A stretch of DNA of 64,000 nt, from assembly GCF_002105155.1 (NCBI RefSeq), contig NW_019029000.1, positions 62,001 through 126,000 of the forward strand, given 5' to 3'. This DNA is from Lobosporangium transversale. Taxonomy: Eukaryota > Mortierellomycota > Mortierellomycetes > Mortierellales > Mortierellaceae. Of this stretch, positions 24,197 to 35,120 are shown piece after piece; within the stretch, counting starts at the first letter, position 1; each line of letters opens with the position of its first letter. The translations under genes and the position numbers were made by a program. Under the pieces are notes generated by a model that saw nothing but the letters and a program-made list of their open reading frames with translations, was not told where the DNA came from and ran no database searches.

Positions 24197-24626
24197 CTCA
24201 ATCAACTTTTCGGTCGCCAAGAAGGATGGCTCTTCCAACACAACGATTTCCACTGTCTCATCAGGCGCAACTATTCGTTCGAGACAACTATGGAATGTCA
24301 CCTCGGAACAGTATCCACTAGGCGAATACTTGCTCAATATAATCATCACCCCTAACAATACAGTTGGCGCAGGCACCAACCCACCAGCATCGTCCTCGAG
24401 CGCTCCTCCAGAACCCAAGCCAACCGAAGCCCCCAGTACCCCAAGTGTAGGACCAGCTGTTTATTACTGGCAAATGACTGTTAAAGTCGTTCAACGCTCA
24501 AGCCCCCTTCCTAGTAGCTCCGCCATGTCACTAAATGTGCTTGGAGGTGGCAGCAGCATGGGATATCTCTATAGCATGATGGTGGCTGTAGGAGTCATTT
24601 CTCTTGGAGCAATGCTTGGGCTTTAA
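23722..24626 (+). CDS. Secreted Kre9/KNH-like Ser/Thr-rich GPI-type protein, copy 2
   Basis: Two exons (23722-23983 and 24196-24626) give 230 aa. It is a paralog of the upstream gene: near-identical signal peptide (MKTSLKTLLV, LQYLSGIDAQA), the same intron position and phase (after PI), the same beta-sandwich signature (LWNVTSEQYPLGEYLLN), a Ser/Pro/Thr linker (ASSSSAPPEPKP) and a hydrophobic tail ending LGAMLGL. Several N-x-S/T sequons suggest N-glycosylation. The mature domain has diverged much more than the signal peptide, with fewer Lys and more Ser/Thr. It probably has a cell-surface role like its neighbour. Function by homology only. Confidence 0.75.
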
Positions 24627-25680
24627 TAGAATAACGGTATAAATGTTGGAACAGGCGGCTTGACGGTCCCGAAAGTCTATACGATTATAATAGACAAATA
24701 AAAGTAGCGCTATACGAAGACACGGTAATTATTCCTCTCTATTCTATCTGCCCATCATAGCTTTGGGGTTTACTTTTTGATATTATGACTTTATATTGTC
24801 CTCCCTCCCATTCCTTTGTTTATATTGAACTAAGTTGGCAGGAAGCAGTTCATAACAGTGTAAGGAAAAGACTTTTCTTGAAGCCACTGATAAAGCCGCT
24901 GCACAGGCAAGTATCATGACAGACCCACAGTCCATACTGATCCAACAAAGAATATTGCGTCGCACATACACAAGTTGGTCTGTATTGCTCTTGATGGCGG
25001 CTTCAGTGGGTTCGTTAGACAAATTGCTGAGCCATCAGATGTATTATCCAATGATCCAATGAGAACCTCTCAGATCAGGAATTGCATCAACTGTACAATA
25101 ACAAGCATTGAAAGGTTTTGAAAATATGCAGTCCACACTTTCAAAGTTCACACACGATGCTTCCATCCGTTTCTCAGACACGAAGACGTTTGACCTCCAG
25201 TTTAAGCTGTGTTGACTGATTATGCATATCAAGGAAGGCGTGTCCATTCATAGCATCGCTACTCAAACTCATCACATATTCTGGATGCAAGATACATTTG
25301 ACTACCCAGACAGCAATGAATACTAGGCTGCTTATGAGAAGCTCCTCAGTATCAAAGTCAAACTAAACCATGGTTGAAAGTTTATTGGAACTGCAAGAGG
25401 CATTCTATCTACAGCGATTTTGCAGCCAAGGATATTACTTCCTGTTGTGATTAGCAGTTATTTATATGGGTTTTTACTATAACTAAGATTTTTACCCTTT
25501 TTATTTAACGAAGATCCCTGGATCATAATAAAAACATCTTTCTTTCGTGCTCGTTACTTATTATGATCCTGGCATATTTCAATAACACTATCTACATATG
25601 TTTGCAAAGAGCACGTCCTTGAGATCTTTGAAGCTTACATGTGCCACATCAGCTAACTCTTTAACGAGGCTACCGTGATC
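24627..25680. other. Region without intact genes, possible decayed coding DNA
   Basis: Base composition is more balanced than in the intergenic DNA elsewhere and several frames stay open for 60 to 80 codons on both strands, but none shows a domain, start context or splice structure. Between about 25060 and 25440 the plus strand reads as coding-like pieces interrupted by stops, which may be a remnant of a transposon or of an effector gene. No terminal repeats were seen. It adjoins the broken Crinkler-like gene. Confidence 0.4.
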
Positions 25681-27500
25681 CTTCAGTTTGACATCTCCGC
25701 CACAAATGTAGACGATCCAGAACCCAGGAACAACCTCTTAAAGGTCTGTCGTTGAATCTGTTTTGGTGACATCAAACTTACCCTCGGCATTAGTTTCGAC
25801 TCTATGCTCTCCACCATACAGTTCATCCAAGTAGCACTTAATCTAATTCCTATTGCCATAAACTTTGCCGAACATATCCTTGTAGGGTCGTTCAAACGCT
25901 TTCCTTATACCCTTTGATTCTTTGTTGTGGTCTCTAAACTCACTAATAGACACCTGAATGAACACTGGTCCAATCATGAAATCGAATCGAGGATATCCTG
26001 GATAGCCACGGGCCAAAAAACCATCTTTCCCTGGGCCAAGAGAATGTTCTGACCTGCTAGTAACTCTGTAGTCATCGAATTTCAATACGATTGAGGTCTC
26101 ATTGCCACTATTGATGTCTGTTGCCTTGAGTACTTGGCTGCACAGCACAAATAAGTGCATGCAATAGTGCCTCTTCAAAATCATATCCAGGATTCCCAGC
26201 TTTGAGTCGTCGTACGACGCTTGATGGTAGAGATAATGACTTGAACACTCTCATGAATGCTTTTTAGTACCGAATCACATAAAGGACGGAACAGCGTTTT
26301 GCAAACTTCATTTATACGATACAAAAGCCCCAGGTCCAAAATTCCCACTGGAAGAACTCTTTGACAGAGCCATGCAGGAAAGCTTGAGCAAGGCCTTGGT
26401 AGAAATTGCTACGTTCCCAATCACCCCCTGATTAGCTGGTAGTAGCCGTTGACAATTTCAAAGAACTCGTCTGTTCGATTGTTTTCAAAGTCTGAAATAG
26501 CTGAACCAATGGAAGTTATATTTCCCTTGAGAATGGCACACAGTTTCATGAGCTCTCGTGGTGCACGGTACGTGATCCTCGTTATTTCCACGACATTCTC
26601 CGGACTGAGGTTGATATCTTTGGCAGTGGAAGGTTATCTTTGAAGAGGCTTCCATGTTCATCAACAACTGTTAGAGTCCTCTTCTCCTTATCCCTTTGCA
26701 TAAGAAGATTCTCAAAGATTACTACTACCGTCAAGTCATCGTCAATGCCAAGATATGCCTCAGTAAGCATTTTTAAATCGTTGGAAGTCAAAATATCCTC
26801 GTTGAGCGCTAGAAAACGTTTGATTGTTTCAAATTCCGATTTTGACTGGGTCAGAGCGTCCAAACATTTCGCGTCAGCAACGGAGAGGATAATCCATCAG
26901 ATAATAAGACAAAGAAGATTTGCCGATGCCCATTGAACAGGTAGGATTCGTCGTTATGCCAAACGTTGTTCTCCTTGTATCTCATTCCAAAGCTCAATCA
27001 TCTGTTCCGTGACAAGTAAACTGCCAGAGCTGTATAAATCAAAATCCTTTGGAGTCTGGTTTATGGATGATGAAATAATAGTGTTGTCGCCAGGCCGATG
27101 ATTGGCTTTGAGGTGGGCAAATTGTTCGCGTGGAGCGGGTTTGAGATCACTGTTCTCTAGGAAATTAACCCAAGGTGGCAGCTCCACAATATTACCAGCT
27201 CCACAATATTACCGTCGAATCATGGGGCTAAAACGACATTTATGTCTTTAGAGCGGAGCTGTCATCCTAGCTCCTGGTTAAACGTTCTGGCGCCTTGGAT
27301 GATGATAATTGATGGGTCTTCCGCAAGTGGCAAGCATCCAGATGACAAAGCATATGAGAAAGGATAATTTCCTATGCCAGCTGTCCTGGTGATAATAATA
27401 TGGTTTTGGGTCTCATCATCAGACTCTCACTGGGTTCTCCACAGGATTCTTCATCTCTATCCGTTTTTACAAAACTCTTTGATAATAGTATCACAAAAAT
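25681..27500 (-). pseudogene. Decayed Crinkler/NTPase-type gene
   Basis: Pieces in different minus-strand frames follow the order of a Crinkler-associated NTPase family. At about 27400-27300 is a degraded P-loop region (a GIG remnant followed by a run of four Ile). At 27187-26954 is a block with WVNFLEN, DLKPAPREQFAHLK and VTEQMIELWNEIQ. At 26863-26640 is a block with RRFLALN-like IKRFLALNEDIL and the Walker B-like LTVVDEHGSLF. At 26150-25845 is a C-terminal nuclease-like piece with FDFMIG and QVSISEF. Stops and frame changes separate the blocks, so no full product can be made. An 18-base direct duplication (CAGCTCCACAATATTACC) sits at its upstream edge near 27179-27213. Family knowledge: such proteins pair an STAND-like NTPase with a PD-(D/E)XK-type end. 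It lies just downstream of the intact Crinkler gene on the same strand. Confidence 0.65.
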
Positions 27501-27730
27501 CTGCCCTTTCTTGCACACAAGATCGCATGATGATCACAGGCTTTATAAAGTTCTATATGCCCCAGTAGAAGGGAGGACGGATTAAACCGCTCTATCTATT
27601 CGTCTAAAAGGTAAGTGGATAATGATGGCTTCATTTATAAAGGATGAACCATTGTAAAAAATCCTCAAGGAACAGGTATAATGCTTTTCTTTTACAGGAC
27701 AAATTTTCATCCACTTGATTGGTATTCGAT

Positions 27731-30150
27731 TTAATTCTTCAGATTCGTACCGGCTGCTCCTCCTGAATATGCAGCTTCGATGTCGATTTTTATGACACGC
27801 TGTCTTACATGTTTTAAGCATACATATGGATTCTTGACGACCGTATCTTTGGTGGTAAGAAAGTTCTGAACTTTAAAATCGTTATATACGTCTCCTGGCA
27901 CCACAAAATAGAAGAAAATGGTATCGTCACTTCCATTCGGCTTTGATTGCTCTCCAGTAATATATTCAATTATCTCCTTGAATGGTGCTTGCTTGATCGG
28001 ATGTTCCTCTGATACTGTGACCTGAAATAGCTTGTTGGGTCCCAATGCAAAATCAATGCACGGAAATTTAGAATGTACTGGTACAAACAACTTGCCAGCT
28101 GCTTGAGTGAGCCCTGATAATTCCTCTGAAGTCCGGATAAACACCTCTTCTGGATTTGCTGGAAAATCAAGAAATCCTGTTTCGCCTGACTGGAGATCCT
28201 TAAAGGGAAATCTAATATCACCACGTCGAAATAAGTGATGAGCATAGACTTCAAATACCGGGCCTTTAGCTATATCCTCTCCGCCTTTGACAAGGTTCGC
28301 CAACACATCGACCCAAGTGTTATCTTTTAATTTCTCCATAATCTGTGATTCGACCCAACGAGATGCCCACACCAGGTAGAAGTCGAGATGGTCAGAAGTG
28401 GGGACTCTATGGAGTAAACGACCACTAAATGCACTCGCATCTTTTCCTCGTGCAAAGAGGCTTACAAGATCTGCTGGATTCTGGAGTGATTTAATGGCCT
28501 CTTTGACGCGGGAAAACGCAGAGTCTCTAGCACTCTCAATATTTTCTTGATTCATGGATAGTGAATAGGCTGGGGTCTGTAGGACATGTCTTGGTACTCC
28601 CCCCAAGTCGTAAAAAAGCTCCTCCAAAAATTCTTCATCCACTAGATGATAATACTCTACATTGGCTCTACATTCTTTAAGCTCGTCCAAACTCCAGAGT
28701 GACATGTGATAGTAGCTAAAGCGTGCAGTTTCCTTGGCGAATTCACCGTACTGCTCATTGAGAGTTTTTGGTGATGCCGCAAATATCGTCCTGGCTTGAT
28801 CTGGTAGAGGTTTCTCACTACTATCAACTAAGTACCACGTTTCAGGCCGAGCAAGGAAATCTCGGAATGTTTTTATATCCCCAGAACGTCGGCAAGTTGT
28901 TCCTCCATAAACATGACATTCGGTACCCTGCTTCTCTTGGAAAATAATAATCGGTGGATTTTCCTCATCGTGTTCGGCAAGGAGGCGGATGGCAAAATAG
29001 ACCAGAAAGGCTGACTTCCCAATTCCAGGTGTTCCAGTGACAAACATTCGGTTCAAACCAGTTTTATGAGGGGTACTTAACCTGGATGTAATATGGTCAT
29101 AAAGCTCTTTATATTCTTTTCTGATATAAAGATGCCTTGTTCTGGCAACAGGGAAGATACAACCCTCAGGGGCAGTCAATATTTTGGAATCCTTGATACC
29201 ACCAGAATTTCGGAGCTCGCGAGCCACGCTAATAATGCCTTTGTAAGGATCATCTACTGGTAGCCCCCCCATGTACGAAAGCACCTTGACCCTCTCTTTC
29301 GAGTTGAGAGGCGAGACGGTAGGTTCACCATCCACTATCCCTTTCGTTACAAGCCCTGCTTCTGTAATCGCATCCATAAGATCACCTCTGCTACTCATGC
29401 TTGGACGAGCTTTTTTAGAGGGTGACTCTGATAAAAGAGATAGAGTAATCAAAATTAATATTTTTGATTTATTGCACATCACTCTAAATTGATCAATAAC
29501 CAGCTTCTCGGCCAAAAGCACTCACCAGAATCTTCATCTTGTTTTCTTTTCTGAGCTAAGTATCAAAAGCGAATAATGAGAAAGAACGTTGAGTTATCAA
29601 GACACAAACCAAATGGTGATATCACGTGGTATTGGGCATGAAAATAAGCAAACAAGCTTCATCAATTGAAAATATCAACAACAACCATCAGTCCATCAAG
29701 AGCTAAATACATACCTCGCTGTGGTGGCTTGACAATAACATGAATAGTTTCCTCTGGAAGTTCGGAAATAAATATGTCCCCAAGCTTCCTTGATGCGACT
29801 GTAAGAGCCTCTTTCGACTCGATTTCTGACTCAAAGATGGCCTCGTCTTTGTCAGGGATGGAGACCTTGTAGAGGGTGAGCTGGTAAGCGTCGATGTCCT
29901 TAAATGCATTGGTATTCTCTGCTTTGATGGCTTGCTTGAGTTCGCCGACTGAACGATCAGAAGGAATATTTACAGGAAAACATGAAGCTTCTCCATCAAC
30001 AATACAAAAAATCTTTAGCTCGGTTGGCTCGAGGATTTTAGGGTCATTGGTGCTTGAAGACTCTTCCTTCGCTTCCCCTTTTCTTTCTTTCTTTTCATAC
30101 GGTTCAGTTCGAGGTGATGGGCATCGTGATGGTGTTCTGCTGCTTCCCAT
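27731..30150 (-). CDS. Crinkler (CRN)-type protein: ubiquitin-like N-domain, P-loop NTPase, nuclease-like C-terminus
   Basis: Three exons (30150-29715, 29555-29526, 29427-27731) close in phase to 720 aa. Residues 1-40 are charged and Ser-rich with no signal peptide. Residues about 45-145 match the ubiquitin-like Crinkler header: LKIFCIVDGEASCFPVNI, then DRSVGELKQAIK, then the position of the LFLAK motif, which here reads LTLYKV. A small Lys-rich, NLS-like linker is encoded across the 30-nt exon (KRKQDED...SPSKKARP). A P-loop GTPGIGKSAF lies near residue 315, followed by an NTPase region. The C-terminal third has a PD-(D/E)XK-like pattern CIDFALGPNKLFQVTVSEEH, with Gln-x-Thr in place of the usual Glu-x-Lys. 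In oomycetes and some fungi such proteins act in host cell nuclei; in a saprotroph the role is unknown. The start at 30150 was chosen because the upstream Met at 30258 lies in non-coding-like sequence. Confidence 0.8.
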
Positions 30151-30602
30151 TGTGTTTTCAAACCTGTTTAAAAACAAGGGCGTAAATAGACGGAGGACAG
30201 AAAATAGGGAAAGGTTGATAAAAATGTTAAAGGATGATAATTCAGTAGCAGGATGGTTCAAAATTGTCTAGAGATGAAGTTGAGGGAGGAAAAGAAAAAA
30301 AAAAGGAAAGGAAAGGAAAGGAAAGGAAAGGAAAGGCAATGAATGAAGGCTTGGAATAAATAAAAGAGCAAAATTGATGGGAGCAAAACTGGGGTGAAAT
30401 AAGAAAAAAGTGAAAAAAGGATAAAGGAAGAAAAGGAAGAGGAAAAAAGGATAAATTTGTTCTTTTATTTCAAGGTTGGGCTGTGTGTGAGAAAACTTTT
30501 TTTCTTGATGCCATGCGATTAAAGATTAAATTGGTCCCTAAGTGTGACGTAACATGTATTGTTTTAATACATCATCTCACCTCTGTTTTCACCACACATT
30601 CA
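30151..30602. other. Intergenic, with a GGAAA pentanucleotide repeat
   Basis: This is the upstream region of the Crinkler gene. A purine-rich stretch at about 30290-30450 includes six to seven perfect GGAAA units at 30304-30336. No gene was seen. Confidence 0.6.
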
Positions 30603-31265
30603 TCCCACTATGAACATGTCTAACACCTCATTCCAAGAACAAGGAGCTGTTACTGATGCTCCTATCAATGATGTTCTCGCCATCAATCAAATTGAAAAGA
30701 TATTGATTGGTGGATTTGAAGATATTCTAAGTGTTCAAACACGAATAATATTATATATAATAATAATTTTTGTATCAATGCTTTTCTTGATGATATCTAA
30801 GCAAAATTATGCTTTAGAGAAAAGCCCTTGACGCGTCAAACTCTAGTAAGGATAGAGAGGATGACAGTGAAGAAAGAGAAGATGGCGATAATGATCAAGT
30901 AGATATCCTGGCTGGCCATGAATTTGATTTCAAAGCAAGTGTTGCAATTACATTAGTTGCCCCATAAAGTCTAGTTCATTGCTTGAGAGTATATAATAAA
31001 GAAAAAGCTGGACATTTGTACGTTAACTCTAGTCTTTGAAGACGCACGTATTGAGAATGGACTTAATAATATTGTTGTTGTTCAAGCCGCAAAGCACTAT
31101 AAAATTGATCCTGGATCTCGGTTCACTAGGCTCGTCACCAGCCTGAAGACGAAGTTCATGTGCACATGCATGTACTGAAAGGCAAATCTGGCTTGCTCTT
31201 GCGGACACTTCTCTCTCAGGCTGGGACCAAAGTTGACATTTTGGCTGGAGGTCTCTTTTTTAAAT
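30603..31265 (+). pseudogene. Relic ORF with a membrane-like segment and downstream coding remnants
   Basis: From an ATG at 30610, an open frame of 73 codons (MNMSNTSFQEQGAVTDAPIN...) contains a hydrophobic Ile-rich run and ends at 30831. Downstream in other plus-strand frames, coding-like pieces continue: an acidic stretch near 30840-30960 (Ser, Glu, Asp-rich) and a piece near 31030-31130 (FEDARIENGLNNIVVVQAAK). Frames change and stops intervene. The family is not recognised. It may be a degenerate gene or part of the same mobile or accessory unit as the inverted repeat that follows. Confidence 0.35.
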
Positions 31266-31546
31266 TTGGCTCTTTTTTTATTTTTTTATAGATGAGAATG
31301 ATGGAAGGTCAATTTCGTAGTGGTAATCGGATAAATAAGTGAGATTGTGAAATGAGAGCAAGAAAAACATTAGCATACTTCACACGTAGGTCATTTTTCT
31401 GTGATCTGTAGGACTTTGCTTGAAAAAAAAATGACTTAAAAAAAGAGCCTTTCCTGCGGAGAGAAGTGTCTGCGGGAGCAAACTACATTTGCCATTCAGC
31501 ACGTGCATGTGCACGTGAACTTCGTCCTCAGGCTGGTGATGAGCCT
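31128..31546. repeat. Diverged inverted repeat, 90-bp arms
   Basis: The arm at 31128-31218 and the reverse complement of 31457-31546 align without gaps from AGGCTC to GACACTTCTCTC. By hand there are about 12 differences in 90, ten of them transitions. Both arms keep an open frame in the same register (left arm HQPEDEVHVHMHVLKGKSG; right arm HQPEDEVHVHMHVLNGKCS), so they derive from a coding sequence. The spacer of about 240 bases is AT-rich. This could be an inverted partial gene duplication or a fold-back element. Confidence 0.75.
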
Positions 31547-31715
31547 ATGATTTTTCCTCACGAAAAAGACTGCCACAGGCCCGCATTTGAGGTGGGCTTG
31601 TGTTGCAAGTGCGAGCGAAGCGAGAAGGAGGTGTGACCCTCCCTTTACCTTTCGTTTTATCTGTCTCATTCTCGTCTTTCGTCTCATTTCCTTTCATATT
31701 TAGTTTTACATTCCC

Positions 31716-32125
31716 ATGGACACTTCACAGGGAAATGTCTTATTTGGTGCAGAACTCAAGGCAAGCAAACTTTGTTCGCATTGAACTTTTTTTTTTTTAA
31801 AATGGCCATTACCTTTGGTTTAATGAAGCTCATGTTAAGTTCTTTTTTTTTTTTATTTTTATTTTTTTATTTTATTTTAATAATAGGATCAAATACCTGT
31901 CATCAATCAACATATCGTCAATGGTATCGCATTCCTGAGTGAATTCAGAGACTTCTGCAAAGAACGCGCTAACATAGAGCGTGATTACGCGCACAGAATT
32001 GAGGCTCTCGTGCGCAAGTACCAACATAAAAAAGAAAAAAAGAACGCTCATAATGCTGGGGTCCCTCATTCCCCAATTGAACCGGATTTTGATACTGGAT
32101 TTGATGAAACGTAAATATCTCATTA

Positions 32126-32158
<33 letters not shown>

Positions 32159-33355
32159 GTGACTTACAAAAACAAAAATACTCGTTTCTCCCTTTCTGGA
32201 TCTGCATTTGATAGAACAACATCCAAGGCGTGGTCCGGAATTTTGAATGATACCGAGGCTTTGTCAAGGGATAGGCAGCTGTTTTCGGAGTCGATAATCT
32301 CCAAGGTGTATGATCCTCTCAAAGTTCTCGCCAATAAGAAAGATGAAGCTCGTAAAAAAGTACTGGTTACTTGTACAAGCCGGACCAAATGAATTTTTCG
32401 GAACCTTATGATCACTTCTTTTTGCAATACTCCTCAGCTTACGTTTACTGACCTATTGTTTTCCCTTTTTTTTTTTTTTTTCCTTAATTCATAGCATATC
32501 CAATTTGCTCAAAAATTACTTGCGGAAAGAGATAGATCTGCCCAGGAGCGTGACAAAGCCAAGTCTAAATATGATACCAGTTGTGAAGAGGTGGAAAGCG
32601 CAAAGCAGAAGCAGGAACGTGCCTATGATGAAAAGAATCAAGAGAGACTAAAGAGATCATATTATCAGGATATTTTGGATATGAACAATAACAAGGTATA
32701 AGCGACAGACTCATTTCAAAAAAAAAAAAAAAAAAAAAAAAAAATAGAGAGAAAGGGCTTCCAAGAGTTTTCATTTCATCGTCGTACTGACATATCAACT
32801 CTTACCTAGAATTCATACATCTTGGCGCTTCAAGTCCTTAACACTCACCGAAAGAAATATTACGAAGTTGACCTTCCAGAGTTGTCCAATGTAAGGGATA
32901 TTTTATATATGTGCATCAGGATTATTAGCAAGCCAGATGGGCAGACATATAAGCATTTCGCATTTAATTATTCATCTTTTTTTTTTTTTTTTTTTTTTTA
33001 TGCTTTAGAACATGCAACAATTGGATGAAAGTCGTATTAATGGATTAAAGGAGATCTGGGTAGAGTACATTGCTCTGGAGTCAAAAATGACAGCTGATGC
33101 TCAAAGGCATTTGGACTCGATGTTGACCTCGGTCCATGCCATAGACGCTTCTGTTGACTCTGCAGTGTTCGTTCGGACCAATAAAACACCATGGACACCT
33201 CCTGCTGATCTACCTTTTGAGTCGTCCCCCACGTTCAACGATACAGTAAGAGGCTTATTCATCTCTAAAAATGCTTACTGTCAATAATCTAAGTGATATT
33301 CACTCAGTTAATGAAAAATCAATCCACTCAATGCAAGTTTATATGTATTTATTTA

Positions 33356-33386
<31 letters not shown>

Positions 33387-34848
33387 CATTTAAAATTTCT
33401 AGGAAGAGCTTGTCGTGGACGAAAATGCCCAAGTGTTTTTGAGTAATAAGCTTATGAAGTTGAGACGCAAACAGGCACAGGCTACTGTTGATATTACCAC
33501 TCGAATTAAGGATTTGGAGGGACTATATAATCTTAAAGAAGCTTATACGAACAACAAGGACCTTGGAAATCCTGATGATGTGAATGAAAATATTTTGGAA
33601 TCTTCAAGGTCCGTCATGCTACTTCAAACACAGAATGCACTCTATGAGGCTGAAATCAATACAATTATCCAAGCAATAGGAGGTGAGGGGCACGTGTTTG
33701 TTGATTCTAGAAAACAAATCCACGCAGCAAACTCAACGAGATACTAATATCTTAATCTATATTATCATAGAAACCGACGTACAAAATCAACCACATGATT
33801 TTAAGGCGGCATCGTTCACCATTCCAACATCCTGCGATTATTGCCAATCTACTATCTGGGGAATTGCTAAACAAGGATTTACCTGTCGAGACTGTGGATA
33901 TAATTGCCATTCTAAATGTGAGATGAAGGTTCCACCTAACTGTAGCAACGTCAAGGGAGGCGCTAAGGCTCAACGGACCTCCATTATCATACCCTCCTCC
34001 TCCACTGTCTCAAATCACAGCCCCATGTCTTCGCTTCCACCCGAGTATGCCCCCTCCGCCACACCCATTTCTGAACTCTCCCGTCATACATCCATGTCAG
34101 CGAAGCCAATTAAGGAAGCACAATCAACTTCATCCATTGACCAATTGCAAGCGCATGTTATTTATGACTATGAAGCCACCAATCCTGGAGAACTCACTAT
34201 CAAAGCTGGCGATGTTCTCACGGTAGTTGAAGGCGACGGTATGTTTCTTTTTTTTTTTATTTACTTTATTATTTTCGATCTCAACTTCTCTCTCGAAGAG
34301 CCTACCTCATCCTTTCTAGATGCAATTTATTTCTAGTTCAATCTAACACTTTTTTTATGATAATTCGATGAAATAGATGGATCAGGCTGGGTTACCTGTT
34401 CTTTACGCGGCTCTCCACCTGGCCTGGTTCCTGCATCCTATATTGAATTGGAGCAATTCTACGAAGCATCAAGCGAAGAAGCCCCGGAGCAGAAAGGTTT
34501 TAAAAAAAAATGCTTTGCCTATTTTAGCATACAAGCTTTGTTAATTGTTCTTAAAACATGACCTTTTTTTTTTTTTTTTTTTTTTTTTTTACATTAGTTC
34601 GAGCTCTGTACGATTACGATGCCCAGTCTGATTTGGAGCTTACTATTCGGACAGGAGATATTATTGTTCTTACCAGCACAGAATGCTCGGAAGGCTGGTG
34701 GGAAGGTATCATTTTGGCAAAAAAAGTCGTCTCAATGTTTGTATGCCTCTCTTTAATGTATTGACATTTCCTTTTTTCCAACCCGATCCTAGGAACGTTA
34801 CGAGGAATCACGGCTCAGTTTCCAGCAAGTTATGTGGAGCCAATATAA
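31716..34848 (+). CDS. BZZ1: BZZ1-like F-BAR/C1/SH3 actin-regulating protein
   Basis: Eleven exons close in phase to 654 aa (yeast Bzz1 is about 633): 31716-31760, 31887-32110, 32215-32359, 32495-32695, 32810-32890, 33009-33245, 33403-33682, 33771-34238, 34377-34496, 34598-34705, 34793-34848. Residues about 1-330 form the FCH/F-BAR coiled coil (FLSEFRDFCKERANIERDYA). A C1 zinc domain follows at about 405-460 (H-x12-C-x2-C...C-x2-C...H-x2-C pattern: FTIPTSCDYCQSTIWG, FTCRDCGYNCHSKC). Two SH3 domains follow (AHVIYDYEATNPGELTIKAGD and VRALYDYDAQSDLELTIRTGD), with GWV/GWW and the P-x-x-Y tails. Family role: binds Las17/WASP and membranes to promote actin assembly at endocytic sites. Intron 1 begins GC (AAG|GCAAGC), an apparent GC-AG intron. 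It converges on XPO1, 272 bases away. Confidence 0.93.
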
Positions 34849-35120
34849 ATCATAGTTGCGTCGAGAATAAATTAAAAAGGCCGTGTTTAGAGTAAATAAT
34901 ACCACAAAATATGTGATGGTTGCTCAACTGCCGAACTTAAAGCAGCAAAAGCTTTTTTTTATTACTTCTTGTCGAAGCGTATATACCATTGAGAAAAATT
35001 ACGCGCTAGAATTATTGAAAGGGTTTTCACCTTATAGATTTGCCCAGTAAATATTTGTCAAGACAAAAAAGAAAGAAATAAATGAAAAAAAAAATGAAAA
35101 AAAAAAATTCTTTGATATTT

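Noticed and set aside
30151-30261. N-terminal extension of the Crinkler gene to an upstream Met
   Set aside because: The added sequence is hydrophobic and AT-rich, unlike the family header, and the base composition changes at 30150.
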